Origin: Chloroflexota bacterium
GTDB taxonomy: Bacteria; Chloroflexota; Limnocylindria; Limnocylindrales; CSP1-4
Assembly: GCA_004297395.1 (NCBI GenBank)
Contig: SCUO01000079.1
Location: 1 to 36,694, forward strand
Direction: 5' to 3'
DNA length: 36,694 nucleotides
Positions 14,870 through 23,265 of this stretch are shown here, one piece after another. Each line of letters starts with the position of its first letter. Within the stretch, counting starts at the first letter, position 1. Below the pieces are notes generated by a model. It was not told where the DNA came from. It was given only the letters and a program-made list of their open reading frames with translations, and ran no database searches. Made by a program: the position numbers and the translations under genes.

Positions 14870-17578
14870 ATGGCGATCGTGCGCGGCGGCAGGGCGGGAT
14901 CCGGGTTGGATCGGGCGCTCGAACACGCCCAGGGGGCCGAGCTCGACGACATCCTCGAGAGCGGTGAGCTCTACCCGGGCGAGCGCGACGACTTCCCCGA
15001 GCCGTACGGGCCGTACGACCCGACGGCCAGGCCGTGGCAGATGCCGTTCTCGGTGCCCCGGGTCCCGCCGGCCTCGGCCGAATCGCTGCCCGAGGCCCTC
15101 CGCGGCCGGGCCGAACCGCCACCCGGGGCGGCCACGCGCGAGGCGACGGCCGGCCCCGCGACCGGCGCGCCGGCCGCCTGCCCGGCCACGACGAAGGAGC
15201 GCGACGCGACGTACCGGGAGAAGCTCGGCGAGCTCCGGGCCGGCGACGAGGGCGATCCGGACGCCGCCAGGGCACGCTTCGACTTCCGGTTCCGCGACGA
15301 GCTCACCGGGGTTGTCCTGATCCACGGGGTCGGGCGCCAGCTGGCCGGCTCCACGCTCCTCGATTGGACCCGGCCGATGATCACCCTCATCGCCGACGCC
15401 GCCCGCTCGGACGCCGAGCGAGCGCCCGCGGAGCGCCGCCTGAAGCCGTTCGCAGCCGGGCCGCGGCCCGTCAGCGACCCCGTCTTCCGTTCGAGCATCG
15501 ACTTCTCGGGCGAGACGTTCCCCGTCGTCCAGCTCCGCGTCCCCGGCCGGACGGACGTCCCCGACGACGACCCGCGCTCGGACGAACGGCGCTGGCTCGT
15601 GACCGAGACGTGGTGGGCGGCGCAGGTCACGCCACCGACGCTCCAGTCGATGATCGGCTGGCTCGGCGAGGAGGGCGGTCTTGGGCGGATCCTCCAGGGC
15701 ATCCAGGAGCACATGCTCGGGCAGAGCATCCTCGGCGTCGCCGCGCGGTGGAGCCTCCAGGCGATCGTGTCCGTCGTCATCGCGTTCGCGATGCTCGTCT
15801 TCTCGGTCCTGCTGGGCGTGGCCAGGGTCCTGCCGATCGGGCCGCTCAAGGAGTTCGTGGCGCTCCAGGCGGCCTCGAGCTGGCTGACCGGCAACTTCGG
15901 CGGCGCCCGGACGCTCCTCCGCGACCCTGCCCAGAGCGCCAACGTCCGGGGCCGGCTCGTGGCGACGGTCAAGGCCCTCCGCGCGTACGGCTGCCGGCAC
16001 ATCGTGATCATCGGCCACAGCGGCGGCACGATGGTCAGCCTCCAGACCCTGACGGACCCTGCCTACCCCCGCCTCCGGATCGACAAGCTGATCACCCACG
16101 GCGAGGCCCTCAACCTCGCGTGGCGGCTCGAGAACGAGCGCACGGACACCGAGCGGCCGACCCTCCCGGCGGGTCATCGGATGGCGGGCGACATGGCGAA
16201 GGCCCAGCCGAACCTCCTGTGGCGCGACTTCTGGGCGACCCACGACCCGGCCTCGAGCGGACCGCCCGTGCTGCCCGAGGGGATGACCGATCCCGGCGCC
16301 CCGCGCTTCCTCGCCGAGCGGGTCTACAACCGGATGCGGATCAGCGAGGACCACAACGTCTTCTGGGACAACGACGAGCACTACCTGATCCCGCTCATCC
16401 GCGAGATCGACGCCGTGACGACCGACCGGTCGAACTCGGCTTTCTACAGCGATGCCGCCGAATCCGCCGTCAGGGCGCGGCGCAAGGAGCGGGTGGGACT
16501 CCTCGCCCTGTGGCGCCGGGCGACCCTGGCCCTGCCGGTCATGGCGATCCTCGCCGCGATCCTCGTGACGGGCGGCGGGGCGCTGCCCGATGCGTCGGAC
16601 CTGGCGCTCAGCGCCTTCCAGTCGGTGCCCTTCCACGCGGAGCTCGTCGACGCCGGCCGGTCGCTCTACGCGCTCGGCGACGCGAAGGTCGCGAGCTGGC
16701 TGCCGGATGGCGTGACCTGGGCCGCGTGGCACGACCTGGGCGTCTTCGTCCTCCAGCTCGTGTTCCTGGTCCTCCTCATCCTTGCCGTCCTGCCCGGGCG
16801 CCCCGATCGCCTCTGGCTCGGGCGGGCGCGGGCCCGGGCCGTGCTCCTGGCGTTCGATGTCGCCATCGGGGCCGGCGCGTTGGGTGTCATCGGCGTCGCC
16901 TGGCTGGTCGCGGATCGGCCGGATGGCCTGGGGACGCGGCTCGTCGATCTCGTCGCCGGGTCCGGCGTCCTGGGCCTCGTCGTCCTCGGGTTCGTGGTGT
17001 TCGGCGTGGGCTGGCTCGGCAGGAGGGTCCGGGCATCGATCGCCGCCCTCGAGGGCAGCCCGCGCTTCCTCGACCGGGCGTTCCGCGACGCGGTCATCGT
17101 CGGCTCGGCGATGTTCCTCGCGGCGGTGATCGTGGTCCTGCTCGCCGCGATCGTCGGCGTCGGCCTGGTCTTCGCCGGCAACGCCGCGGTCGCCGACTCG
17201 GACCGCATCCGCGAGCTCGCCCTCGGCGCGATCGTCGTCATCGTCGGCTTCCAGCTCATCCAGGGGCTCGGGATCTGGCGCTGGAACTCGTGGGATGCCC
17301 GCGAGCGGCGGGCCCTGCGCCGGCGGCCGCTGGCCTACCCATTCCGAACGTGGAGCTACTTCCTCGCCGGCGCCCTCGTCGCGATCGCGGTCCTCGCCGG
17401 CCTCGTCGTCGCTCTCGAAGGCCCGACCGCGTGGCTGGGCGGCGTCGCCGGGCTGATCGGCATCGTCATCGTTCTCAGCGTCGGCAAGGACGTCGTCGAC
17501 AACGACATCGACACTGGCGACCCGACCGTGGTCGTGCCGGACGTCCGGGGACCCGCCGCCGGCGAATCGGCGAGCTAG
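14870..17578 (+). CDS. Large multi-pass membrane protein with alpha/beta-hydrolase (serine lipase-like) motifs
   Basis: A 902-aa protein of unrecognised family. Residues 1-140 are polar and Pro/Ala-rich. GVVLIHGVGRQ (147-157) resembles the oxyanion strand of alpha/beta hydrolases, and HIVIIGHSGGTMVSLQTL (378-395) is a nucleophile elbow with Ser384 in GHSGG. A hydrophobic helix lies between them at about 296-320. The third catalytic residue is unclear; His495 or His504 (EDHN, NDEH) are candidates. From about 550 there are seven to eight membrane helices (550-570, 622-641, 655-680, 695-716, 740-770, 783-800, 828-850, 856-872). A soluble hydrolase-like domain in front of a membrane domain suggests a membrane-tethered lipase, esterase or peptidase, but the substrate is unknown. 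ATG 14870 has GGAGGGG upstream. Confidence 0.85.
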   Translation: MAIVRGGRAGSGLDRALEHAQGAELDDILESGELYPGERDDFPEPYGPYDPTARPWQMPFSVPRVPPASAESLPEALRGRAEPPPGAATREATAGPATGAPAACPATTKERDATYREKLGELRAGDEGDPDAARARFDFRFRDELTGVVLIHGVGRQLAGSTLLDWTRPMITLIADAARSDAERAPAERRLKPFAAGPRPVSDPVFRSSIDFSGETFPVVQLRVPGRTDVPDDDPRSDERRWLVTETWWAAQVTPPTLQSMIGWLGEEGGLGRILQGIQEHMLGQSILGVAARWSLQAIVSVVIAFAMLVFSVLLGVARVLPIGPLKEFVALQAASSWLTGNFGGARTLLRDPAQSANVRGRLVATVKALRAYGCRHIVIIGHSGGTMVSLQTLTDPAYPRLRIDKLITHGEALNLAWRLENERTDTERPTLPAGHRMAGDMAKAQPNLLWRDFWATHDPASSGPPVLPEGMTDPGAPRFLAERVYNRMRISEDHNVFWDNDEHYLIPLIREIDAVTTDRSNSAFYSDAAESAVRARRKERVGLLALWRRATLALPVMAILAAILVTGGGALPDASDLALSAFQSVPFHAELVDAGRSLYALGDAKVASWLPDGVTWAAWHDLGVFVLQLVFLVLLILAVLPGRPDRLWLGRARARAVLLAFDVAIGAGALGVIGVAWLVADRPDGLGTRLVDLVAGSGVLGLVVLGFVVFGVGWLGRRVRASIAALEGSPRFLDRAFRDAVIVGSAMFLAAVIVVLLAAIVGVGLVFAGNAAVADSDRIRELALGAIVVIVGFQLIQGLGIWRWNSWDARERRALRRRPLAYPFRTWSYFLAGALVAIAVLAGLVVALEGPTAWLGGVAGLIGIVIVLSVGKDVVDNDIDTGDPTVVVPDVRGPAAGESAS

Positions 17579-17971
17579 CTGTCATGAGCGGACACGTTGT
17601 TGACAGCCCCGGCGTCCGGGAGCCACATCGGTCGCGGCTCCTCGCTCCGCCGCCGTGATGCGGCCGGCTCATCAGATACGCGACAGACGAGCGTGGCCGG
17701 GCACGATTCCCGCCGAATCGGAGGGTTGGCTGAGCGTAGACGGGCGCCGATCGATGAACCAGACGCATCAGCCGGCCCGATGCGCTCGGTCAATGACGTC
17801 TTCGTGAATCACATCTAGCTGGTCCCGCGGGTCGAGCCGCGAGGAGTGGCCCGAGGTAGCCTGCGCCGGTGGTTTGCCGTCGCTGGACGGCGTTCCCCCG
17901 GGCCGTTTGGCCCCCGAGGAGCGGCGCGGCGGCAGTCGCGCGCCCGCCCCGAACGGCCATACGGTGCCCCC
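17579..17971. other. 393-bp intergenic region without a supported gene
   Basis: It begins with a 7-bp inverted repeat (GCTGTCA 17578-17584, TGACAGC 17601-17607) overlapping the upstream stop, a possible weak terminator. Another short dyad is CGCATC/GATGCG at 17764-17784. Open frames of up to 73 codons occur on both strands, but none has a clear ribosome binding site or recognisable sequence. The last 30 bp should hold the leader of the DUF998 gene. Confidence 0.5.
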
Positions 17972-18598
17972 ATGGCCACATTCACCCTGACCCAGTCCCG
18001 AGCGGCAGCCCGACCCGGTCTTCGGCTCGCCGGCGTCCTCTTCTTCCTCCTGGCCGCCCAGTTCATGACGGTGATCATGCTGGCCGCTTCGATGGCCCCC
18101 GGCTACGACGTCGCCGGCGGGGCCATCAGCGACCTCGGCACGTTCCCCGAGACCGCCGCGCTCTTCAACCTCTCGCTCGTCGCGGTCGGGCTCCTCAACC
18201 TCAGCGGCGGGTTTCTCCTGTTCCGGACCACCGACCGCGGCTGGATCCTGCCGGTGTTTGCCCTGGCCGGCATCGGCGCAATCGGGGCCGGCCTCGTCCC
18301 GCTGAACACCAGCGATGCCCACGGGCTGTTCGCCCTCGTCGCGTTCCTGTTCTTCAACATCCAGACCCTGGCCGCGGCCACCCTCGTCCGGGGCCCGATG
18401 CGCTGGGTCTCGGTGGTCGCCGGCCTGGTCGGCTTCGTGTTCGTCGGGGTCATGATCATCGGCGACGCCGGCAATCCGGCGGTCTTCGGCGCGATCGGCC
18501 ATGGCGGCGCCGAGCGGATGATCGTGTACCCGGCGATGCTCTGGATGCTGGCCTTTGGCGGGTACCTGATGGGTTCCCGCGAGGACACGGCCGACTGA
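17972..18598 (+). CDS. DUF998-family membrane protein
   Basis: A 208-aa protein with six predicted membrane helices (about 18-40, 62-84, 92-112, 116-138, 143-163, 182-201). The segment AGGAISDLGTFPETAALFNLSLVAVGLLNL after helix 1 matches the ISDLG...FN signature of DUF998 proteins, and LNTSDAHGLFALVAFLFFN matches the second conserved block. The function of the family is not known. ATG 17972 is chosen because the protein then starts just before the first helix; the frame is open further upstream but encodes only Arg/Pro-rich sequence typical of non-coding GC-rich DNA. No strong ribosome binding site is visible. Confidence 0.85.
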   Translation: MATFTLTQSRAAARPGLRLAGVLFFLLAAQFMTVIMLAASMAPGYDVAGGAISDLGTFPETAALFNLSLVAVGLLNLSGGFLLFRTTDRGWILPVFALAGIGAIGAGLVPLNTSDAHGLFALVAFLFFNIQTLAAATLVRGPMRWVSVVAGLVGFVFVGVMIIGDAGNPAVFGAIGHGGAERMIVYPAMLWMLAFGGYLMGSREDTAD

Positions 18599-18647
18599 CG
18601 CGCCTCGTCGTTCGCGGCTTGCTGGCCCGCGTACGCTCAGGGGCACC

Positions 18648-19130
18648 GTGACCCATCCGAGTGCCAACCCGCCGGTCAACGGCCGCCTCGGCCGCAGGGG
18701 CCGCCTGGGCGCGACGATCCTCGCCGCCCTGATCCTCGCCGTCCCCGGCTGCTCGAGCGAGAGCGGCTACAGCATCCTCGGCGTCAACGAATCCGGGACG
18801 GACGTGATCGTGGAACTGGAGACCGAGCGTCCCGCATCGCTGATCCTCCCGGCTCGCTCGTGGGCCAGGTTGTGGCTGTCGTTCGGCAACCCGAGCGGCG
18901 AGGTCGATGTCTTCGGCATCGACTGCACGCCGCTCGCCACGCTGCCCTTCGACCAACCGGGCATTGTTGTCCACGTCGGCGCCGACGGGGTGGTCGACCG
19001 CATCGATGGCGACGTTGGCGTGCCGGATGGCGTCGAACGCGTCCCCCTGGACCACAACGGCGGCTACCTGCTCGAGGAGGCGAGCTGCGCCGAGGGCCGA
19101 TCGCAGCCTACGGCGGATTGGCCCGCGTGA
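18648..19130 (+). CDS. Putative lipoprotein of unknown function
   Basis: A 160-aa exported protein starting at GTG 18648 with AGGGG 4 nt upstream. Residues 13-35 form an Arg-rich n-region, a hydrophobic core (GATILAALILAVPG) and a lipobox VPGC with Cys35 as the lipidation site. The mature part is a small beta-rich domain (VNESGTDVIVELETERPASLILPA, FGIDCTPLATL) without a family I recognise. Its stop overlaps the start of the next gene (GTGA), so the two are translationally coupled. Confidence 0.8.
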   Translation: MTHPSANPPVNGRLGRRGRLGATILAALILAVPGCSSESGYSILGVNESGTDVIVELETERPASLILPARSWARLWLSFGNPSGEVDVFGIDCTPLATLPFDQPGIVVHVGADGVVDRIDGDVGVPDGVERVPLDHNGGYLLEEASCAEGRSQPTADWPA

Positions 19131-19903
19131 AGACCGAGGCCGACTTCTGGGCGTGCAGCCAGTGCCGGTCGATCAATCCGATCAAGTCGGACCGCTGCTA
19201 CAGCTGCCACGCTCCGCGGGCCGTTGCCGCCGTCCGGCCGACCGACATGTCGATGTCGAGCGCGCCCGCACCGCTGGCGGTCACGTCGTCGTACCGGAGC
19301 TCCGTCCCCCGGGCCATCCTGGTCACGGTGCTGACCCTGCTCTTCATCGCCTGCACCCTGACCGCCCTGTGGGTTGCCTGGACGATCGGGCTGCTGCGTG
19401 CGGAGGGCGAGCGCGAGGCCGCCGATCGACTGCTCCAACTGCGCCTGCCGTTCTTCCTCGTCGTCCCGGCCGTCGGTGCCGTGACCCTCCTGTCGTATGC
19501 CGCGTGGATCAGCCGGGTCGTCGACAACCTGCCGGCGCTCGGTGCCGGGTACTCCCGCGTCGGCCCGACGATGGCCTTCATCGAGCCGCTCCTGCCGTTG
19601 ATCAACGTCTACTCCCTCGCGGCGCGGGCCGGCGAGGTCATCCAGAAGCTGGGCGGCGGAACGCATGGCCTCGCCCTCGTCGCCCTTGCCTGGCTCCTGG
19701 TCGTCCCGACGTTCGGCGTGTCCGCCTGGATCCTCCGCTTCGAGCGGTACGCGGGGACGGTCGCCGACTTCTTTCGCGGGGCCGGCCTGACGTTGCTCGT
19801 GACGTTCGGGATCCAGTCGATCGGCCTGGTCGTCGGGCTCTGGGTGATCTGGCACATCGAATCGCTCTGCAGCGCCCGCGCGGACGGCGAGCCGTCCCGG
19901 TAG
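19127..19903 (+). CDS. RanBP2-type zinc finger fused to a DUF4328-like membrane domain
   Basis: A 258-aa protein from a GTG overlapping the upstream stop. Residues 8-31 read FWACSQCRSINPIKSDRCYSCHAPR: four cysteines (10, 13, 24, 27) spaced CxxC-x10-CxxC with Trp before and Asn between, the pattern of a RanBP2-type zinc ribbon. A Ser/Pro linker is followed by helices at about 63-88, 104-125, 173-195 and 215-238. NLPALGAGYSRVGPTMAFIEPLLPLINVYSL fits the DUF4328 pattern. The cytoplasmic finger may bind protein or nucleic acid; function unknown. Confidence 0.85.
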   Translation: MKTEADFWACSQCRSINPIKSDRCYSCHAPRAVAAVRPTDMSMSSAPAPLAVTSSYRSSVPRAILVTVLTLLFIACTLTALWVAWTIGLLRAEGEREAADRLLQLRLPFFLVVPAVGAVTLLSYAAWISRVVDNLPALGAGYSRVGPTMAFIEPLLPLINVYSLAARAGEVIQKLGGGTHGLALVALAWLLVVPTFGVSAWILRFERYAGTVADFFRGAGLTLLVTFGIQSIGLVVGLWVIWHIESLCSARADGEPSR

Positions 19904-19922
19904 CCAGGGCCGGGTCCGGCGC

Positions 19923-19966
19923 GAGGCGATCCAGGCTGGCCGCTGAGGCGATCCAGGCTGGCCGCT
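19923..19966. repeat. Perfect 22-bp tandem duplication
   Basis: The unit beginning GAGGCGATCCAGG and ending CTGGCCGCT occurs at 19923-19944 and again at 19945-19966 without a mismatch, implying a recent duplication or slippage event. Confidence 0.9.
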
Positions 19967-20019
19967 GCCGCTACCGATGCCGCCACCGATGCCGCCCTGA
20001 CGCTGAGGGCTGCACGACG

Positions 20020-20097
20020 CGCATGAACGAGCGTAGACGAGCCCGACTTCCTGCGCCGGCAAGCGCGATCTCCGCAACGGCCGTGCTCGTTCATGCG
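20020..20097. repeat. 78-bp element with perfect 13-bp terminal inverted repeats
   Basis: CGCATGAACGAGC (20020-20032) and GCTCGTTCATGCG (20085-20097) are exact reverse complements separated by 52 bp. The arms are richer in A/T than the surroundings. It could be a bidirectional terminator between the convergent genes, a small palindromic repeat (REP-like) or a miniature mobile element; only one copy is in the window. Confidence 0.6.
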
Positions 20098-20224
20098 GCG
20101 GGTGCGGTTGTCAGTGGCGTGAGGGGCCGGAGGCACCCTCGCTCGGCCTGGCTCGGGGTCGGGCGCCGCACTGGGCGCCGCACATGGCTCGGGACGTGGC
20201 CCGGAGGCGGCGCGGACGACCGAT

Positions 20225-20764
20225 CTAGCCGGTCGGGGCCCAGAAGCGGAGCTTGCCGGCGCGCTGGTCCTCGAGGACGCCGCCGTTGCTCTCGATGACG
20301 GTCCGCGAGCCGACGTTGTCGACGTCGCAGGTGATGAGCGCCCGCTCGATGCCCATCGTCCGGCAGATCGCGAGGACCTGGCGGAGCATCTCGGTCGCGT
20401 GGCCGCGCCGCCGCGCCGAGGGCCGGACGTCGTAGCCGATGTGGCCGCCCATCTCGAGGAGGCTCGGCGTGAGGCTATGGCGGATCGCGATGCGGCCGAG
20501 CCATTCGTCGCCGTCCACCCACCACAGCTCGGTGGCCGGCACGTAGCCCTCGGGCCGCGGCGTCTCCTCGAGCGCCTCTGCCCGGACAGACGCCGCGAAC
20601 GCTCGGAACAGCTCGTCGGTCGCCCATTCCGCCTGCCGCGACCGGAGATAGCCGCCGATCGCCGAGTGGTCGTCGTCCCCGCCGCGACCCTCGGCCTCGA
20701 ACTCGGCCATCGCCGCTACGAACGAGGGTCGCAGGTCGTCCCGTGGGGGATCGAGCTCCGGCAT
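20225..20764 (-). CDS. GNAT-family N-acetyltransferase
   Basis: A 179-aa acetyl-CoA-dependent acetyltransferase. The acetyl-CoA binding motif A is GYDVRPSARRRGHATEML (about 109-126), preceded by strand 4 (LGRIAIRHSL) and followed by LITCDVDNVGSRTVIESNGG, as in the RimI/Acetyltransf_3-type proteins. Substrate unknown. It starts 6 nt after the stop of the DHA2 transporter gene on the same strand, so the two form an operon; drug or metabolite modification alongside export is one reading, but not proven. Confidence 0.92.
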   Translation of the reverse strand: MPELDPPRDDLRPSFVAAMAEFEAEGRGGDDDHSAIGGYLRSRQAEWATDELFRAFAASVRAEALEETPRPEGYVPATELWWVDGDEWLGRIAIRHSLTPSLLEMGGHIGYDVRPSARRRGHATEMLRQVLAICRTMGIERALITCDVDNVGSRTVIESNGGVLEDQRAGKLRFWAPTG

Positions 20765-20770
20765 CGCCGC

Positions 20771-22453
20771 TCAGCCGGCAGCGCCGGAGGCGTCGCCGGA
20801 CGCGCCCGCCGCATCGCCCGAGCCCTCGCCCGCGCCCGGCGATCGGCCGCCGACCGGGTTGTCGTGGAGGAACAGGACGAGGACCGCGGCGAGGATCGCC
20901 GCGCCGATGCTGACCCAGAAGGTCGAGGCGATCGCGAGCGCGAACGACTCGTGGATCGCCCGGACGATCCCGTCGATGAACGGCTCGACGAACGAGCGGA
21001 ACGCAGCCGGCACGCTCTCCAGGATCTGGGCTCCGAGATCGCCCGTGCCGGTGAGGTCGAGGGCGCTGCCCGACGACCCCGACGAGGCGAACTGGTCGGC
21101 CATCTCCTGGGGCACACCGTTCGCGACGAGCCGGCCGGGGATCTCCCGCGTCAGCGAATCGGCGAGGAGCGTGCCCGCGATCGTCAGGCCGATGGTGCCG
21201 CCGATCTGCTGGAAGAACGTCAGGCTCGATGTCGCGACGCCCACGACGGCCGGCCGCACGCTGTTCTGGACGAGCGCCGCGAAGACCGCGAACGACGGCC
21301 CGACGCCCAGGCCGGTGATGACCATCCAGGCCCACAGGATCGGCAGCTCCGTGTCGGCCCGCAGGTTGGTGAGCAGGAACAGCCCCGCGGCGAGCACGAC
21401 CATCGAACCGATGACGACGACCTTGTAGCGCCCCGTCCGGGCTACCACCTGGCCGCTGACCGTGGCACCGACGATCAGGGCGAACACCAGCGGCAGGAGA
21501 TTCAGGCCGGATTCCGTGGCGCCCATGCCCCGGACGACCTGGAACCACTGCGGCAGGAAGACGATCGCCCCGAAGAAGCCGAACGCGGCCAGGAACATGC
21601 ACAGCACCGAGATCGCGACCGTCCGGTTGCGGAACAGGTCGAGCCGGACGATCGGGTCGGCCGCCAGCGTCTCCCACCAGATGAAGACGGCCATGATCAC
21701 CAGGCCGACGGCGATGAGGCCGCCGACCAGCGGGTCCGTCCACTCCAGGTCGCGCTTGTTGCTGAGCCCGACGAGGATCGGGCCGAGGGCCGCGGTAAAC
21801 AGGCCCGCGCCGACGTAGTCGATCGAGCGGCCCGATTCGGGATGCCTGATCGGCGGCAGCAGTCGCCAGCAGACGAACAGCGAGATCAGGCCGAGGGGCA
21901 CGTTGACGAAGAAGATCCAGGGCCAGCCGAAGAGGTCGGTGATGCCCCCGCCGAGGATCGGCCCGAGGACCGACGAGAGGCCGAAGACCGCCCCGAACAG
22001 CGCCCCGTACTTGGCCCGTTCCTCGGGCGGGTAGAGGTCGGCGATGATCGCGAACGCGATCGGGAAGACCGCGCCGCCGCCGAGGCCCTGGAGGCCGCGG
22101 GCGAGGATGAACTGCCACATCTCCTGGCTGACGCCGGCGAAGACCGAGGCCGCCAGGAACAGCCCGACTGCCCAGATGAAGATCGGCCGGCGGCCGTAGA
22201 GGTCGGACAGCTTGCCGTAGATCGGGCCGCTGATCGTCGAGGTCAGCAGGTAGATCGTGAACGCCCACGTGTACAGGTCCTGGCCGCCGAGGTCGGTGAC
22301 GATGCGCGGCAGGGCCGTGCCGACGACCGTCTGGTCGAGGGCGAACAGGAACAGCGCCAGCAGGATCGCGCCGAGGATCTCGAGCTTCTGGCGCTGGCTC
22401 AGGTGGAAGCTGTGGCCGTCGGGATGGGCCTCGACGGCGGCAGGGGACGTCAT
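20771..22453 (-). CDS. DHA2-family (EmrB/QacA-type) MFS efflux transporter
   Basis: A 560-aa proton-coupled drug:H+ antiporter of the inner membrane with the 14-helix DHA2 layout. Motifs: LDQTVVGTALPRIVTDLG in helix 1, GKLSDLYGRRPIF (motif A), ARGLQGLGGGAVFPIAFAII, and motif C-like GLSSVLGPILGGGITD followed by WPWIFFVNVPLG, all characteristic of the family. A large loop before the last helix (SSGSSGSALDLTGTG) and a Gly/Ser/Ala-rich tail are present. ATG 22453 has AGGAG 6 nt upstream; upstream extension of the frame is not coding. The 283 bp between this gene and the reductase gene hold nothing I can name. Confidence 0.95.
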   Translation of the reverse strand: MTSPAAVEAHPDGHSFHLSQRQKLEILGAILLALFLFALDQTVVGTALPRIVTDLGGQDLYTWAFTIYLLTSTISGPIYGKLSDLYGRRPIFIWAVGLFLAASVFAGVSQEMWQFILARGLQGLGGGAVFPIAFAIIADLYPPEERAKYGALFGAVFGLSSVLGPILGGGITDLFGWPWIFFVNVPLGLISLFVCWRLLPPIRHPESGRSIDYVGAGLFTAALGPILVGLSNKRDLEWTDPLVGGLIAVGLVIMAVFIWWETLAADPIVRLDLFRNRTVAISVLCMFLAAFGFFGAIVFLPQWFQVVRGMGATESGLNLLPLVFALIVGATVSGQVVARTGRYKVVVIGSMVVLAAGLFLLTNLRADTELPILWAWMVITGLGVGPSFAVFAALVQNSVRPAVVGVATSSLTFFQQIGGTIGLTIAGTLLADSLTREIPGRLVANGVPQEMADQFASSGSSGSALDLTGTGDLGAQILESVPAAFRSFVEPFIDGIVRAIHESFALAIASTFWVSIGAAILAAVLVLFLHDNPVGGRSPGAGEGSGDAAGASGDASGAAG

Positions 22454-22736
22454 GCGATCTCCTCGGGCGTGCTCGTGGGCTGGGCGGTGGCGGCCATGCC
22501 GCGGCTGGACAGCAATGTCGGCCGAACGGTAGCGGGATGTGCCGCCGTTCGCTCGTCGCTGGCTCCTCGTCGCGGGTTCGGCTGGTGCAGGTCGATGCCC
22601 AAGAGACGGCGCGGACGGCTCGAACTCATCGGTCCCAAGCCGCAGTGACCTCGACCGCGACTTCCAGCCGCGGCGTGTAGACGTCACAGGGTTCGACGGC
22701 TGGCCCTCGCCACGAGCCGATGGGCGGGGAGGCGGG

Positions 22737-23189
22737 TCAGGCGGCTCGGAGCTCGAAGACGGGCCGCGTGGTTGCCGCGCGCTCCGGGTCGGTGAAGATC
22801 TCCGGGGCGGCCACTCGGAAGAGCGCCCGCACCCCGAACCGGAAGAGCCACGGGAGCCGCGCGGCGTAGGCCGGCAGTGCGTCGCGGAAGAAGCGAACGG
22901 CCTCGGGGTGGGCGAGCTCGCGGGCCGTGACCGGCACGTCCCGGCCGTCGAGGCGGATCGTCGCCCGCCCGGCCGCCCGCAGGTTCCGGACCCAGTGGAC
23001 CTCGCCGTAGGCGCCGATGACGAACCACGAACCATCGATCTCGGCGACCGCGACCGGCGCGGTCCGGGCGATGCCCGTCGATCGGCCGACGACGGTCAGG
23101 AGCCGATTCGGGCCCATCGGCAGGCCGACCCGGAGGAGGCGGCGGGTGAGGGGATTGGAGGCGCGGACGACAGCGGGAGCGGTGGTCAT
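22737..23189 (-). CDS. Deazaflavin (F420)-dependent nitroreductase-family protein
   Basis: A 150-aa split-barrel protein of the Ddn / nitroreductase-quinone reductase family, which uses F420H2 or sometimes FMN. The hallmark GRSTGIARTAPVAVAEIDGSWFVIGAYG with WVRNLRAAGRATIRLDG is present, followed by ARELAHPEAVRFFRDALP. ATG 23189 is preferred because GAGGACC lies 9 nt upstream; an earlier in-frame ATG at 23231 would run into the divergent control region. It is divergent from the ECF41 sigma gene with only 76 bp between starts, so it may be a target of that sigma factor. Confidence 0.9.
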   Translation of the reverse strand: MTTAPAVVRASNPLTRRLLRVGLPMGPNRLLTVVGRSTGIARTAPVAVAEIDGSWFVIGAYGEVHWVRNLRAAGRATIRLDGRDVPVTARELAHPEAVRFFRDALPAYAARLPWLFRFGVRALFRVAAPEIFTDPERAATTRPVFELRAA

Positions 23190-23225
23190 CGGTCGGTCCT
23201 CGGTCACGTTCGGAGTCATTGCACT

Positions 23226-23241
23226 CGTCAAACGGTTGACG
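23226..23241. promoter_or_regulatory. Dyad in the reductase/ECF41 divergent promoter region
   Basis: CGTCAA-ACGG-TTGACG is a perfect 6-bp inverted repeat centred 33 bp before the sigma gene start and 44 bp before the reductase start. It contains CGTC, a common ECF -10 element, on both strands. Whether it is a promoter pair or an operator cannot be told from the sequence. Confidence 0.45.
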
Positions 23242-23265
23242 GACCCTGACCCGGGAAGGTGACCG

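Larger units (their letters stand above)
19904..20224. other. 321-bp repeat-rich intergenic region
   Basis: No gene is supported. It holds a perfect 22-bp tandem duplication (19923-19966), a GCCGCYACCGAT repeat just after it, a 13-bp inverted repeat enclosing 52 nt (20020-20097) and a 12-bp tandem GGGCGCCGCACW (20161-20184). It lies between the 3' ends of convergent genes, so terminators are expected here. Confidence 0.6.

Noticed and set aside
17597..17818. Possible 73-codon gene in the gap after the 902-aa gene
   Set aside because: No Shine-Dalgarno sequence, no recognisable sequence and a competing frame of equal length on the other strand.
19904..20224. CRISPR array or integron attC site
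   Set aside because: The repeats are directly adjacent tandem units without spacers, and the 78-bp palindrome lacks attC core sites; no cas or integrase gene is present.
20399..22648. Long open frame on the + strand opposite the DHA2 transporter
   Set aside because: Low-complexity Asp/Arg/Glu-rich product that mirrors the transporter's hydrophobic codons; no start signal or domain.
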